Assembly: GCA_945875045.1 (NCBI GenBank)
Contig: CAMCIX010000091.1
Location: forward strand, 1-6,532
Direction of reading: 5' to 3'
DNA from: an uncultured Clostridia bacterium
GTDB taxonomy: Bacteria; Bacillota; Clostridia; Oscillospirales; Acutalibacteraceae
DNA length: 6,532 nucleotides
Each line of letters starts with the position of its first letter. Within the stretch, counting starts at the first letter, position 1. This document shows positions 6,519 through 6,532 of this stretch, piece by piece. Below the pieces are notes generated by a model. It was not told the origin of the DNA and made no database searches. It saw only the letters and a program-made list of their open reading frames with translations. A program made the position numbers and the translations under genes.

Positions 6519-6532
6519 CTGTCTCTTATACA
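6519..6532. other. Residual tagmentation adapter (Tn5 mosaic end), not genomic
   Basis: The last 14 bases, CTGTCTCTTATACA, are identical to the start of the Nextera-type transposase adapter read in the read-through direction (complement of the 19-bp mosaic end). The coding frame of putP is intact up to 6518. Inside the adapter it meets a TAA at 6526-6528 (minus strand) that is an artefact. Confidence 0.93.

Overview
The window looks like the end of a draft or metagenomic contig from a low-to-mid GC Gram-positive bacterium, most likely a gut-type member of the Clostridia. This is inferred from AGGAGG-type ribosome binding sites, strong TTGACA/TATAAT-like promoters, a UvrC, NhaC and PutP of Firmicutes character, and an XRE regulator of a type common in clostridia. 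No rRNA, tRNA, CRISPR array, insertion sequence or phage gene is visible.

Layout, left to right: (1) an NhaC-family sodium/proton antiporter on the minus strand, with its own strong promoter and a leader carrying a 12-bp hairpin just upstream of the ribosome binding site; (2) uvrC on the minus strand, encoding the excision nuclease subunit of nucleotide excision repair; (3) a 188-bp divergent regulatory region with a clear uvrC promoter and two matching 21-bp dyads placed 53 bp apart; (4) on the plus strand, a small XRE-type repressor followed after 29 bp by a small lipoprotein with an Ada-like zinc-binding tail; (5) on the minus strand, a low-molecular-weight protein tyrosine phosphatase whose stop codon overlaps that of the lipoprotein gene; (6) an intrinsic terminator; (7) on the minus strand, a putP-type sodium/proline symporter cut off by the contig end.

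The two flanking transporters both belong to sodium-coupled families: NhaC uses or exports Na+, and PutP imports proline with Na+. Otherwise the genes look like ordinary housekeeping and accessory genes rather than one pathway. The xre-lipoprotein pair looks like a small transcription unit that the XRE protein itself probably controls through the two dyads. The upstream dyad also lies just behind the uvrC promoter.

The last 14 bases are not genomic. They match the transposase mosaic-end adapter used in tagmentation libraries, and they place a false in-frame stop in front of putP. I see no convincing undescribed multi-gene system. The most useful observations are the adapter artefact, the paired operators, the hairpin leader of the antiporter gene, and the lipoprotein whose Ada-like domain has histidine where Ada has its methyl-accepting cysteine.
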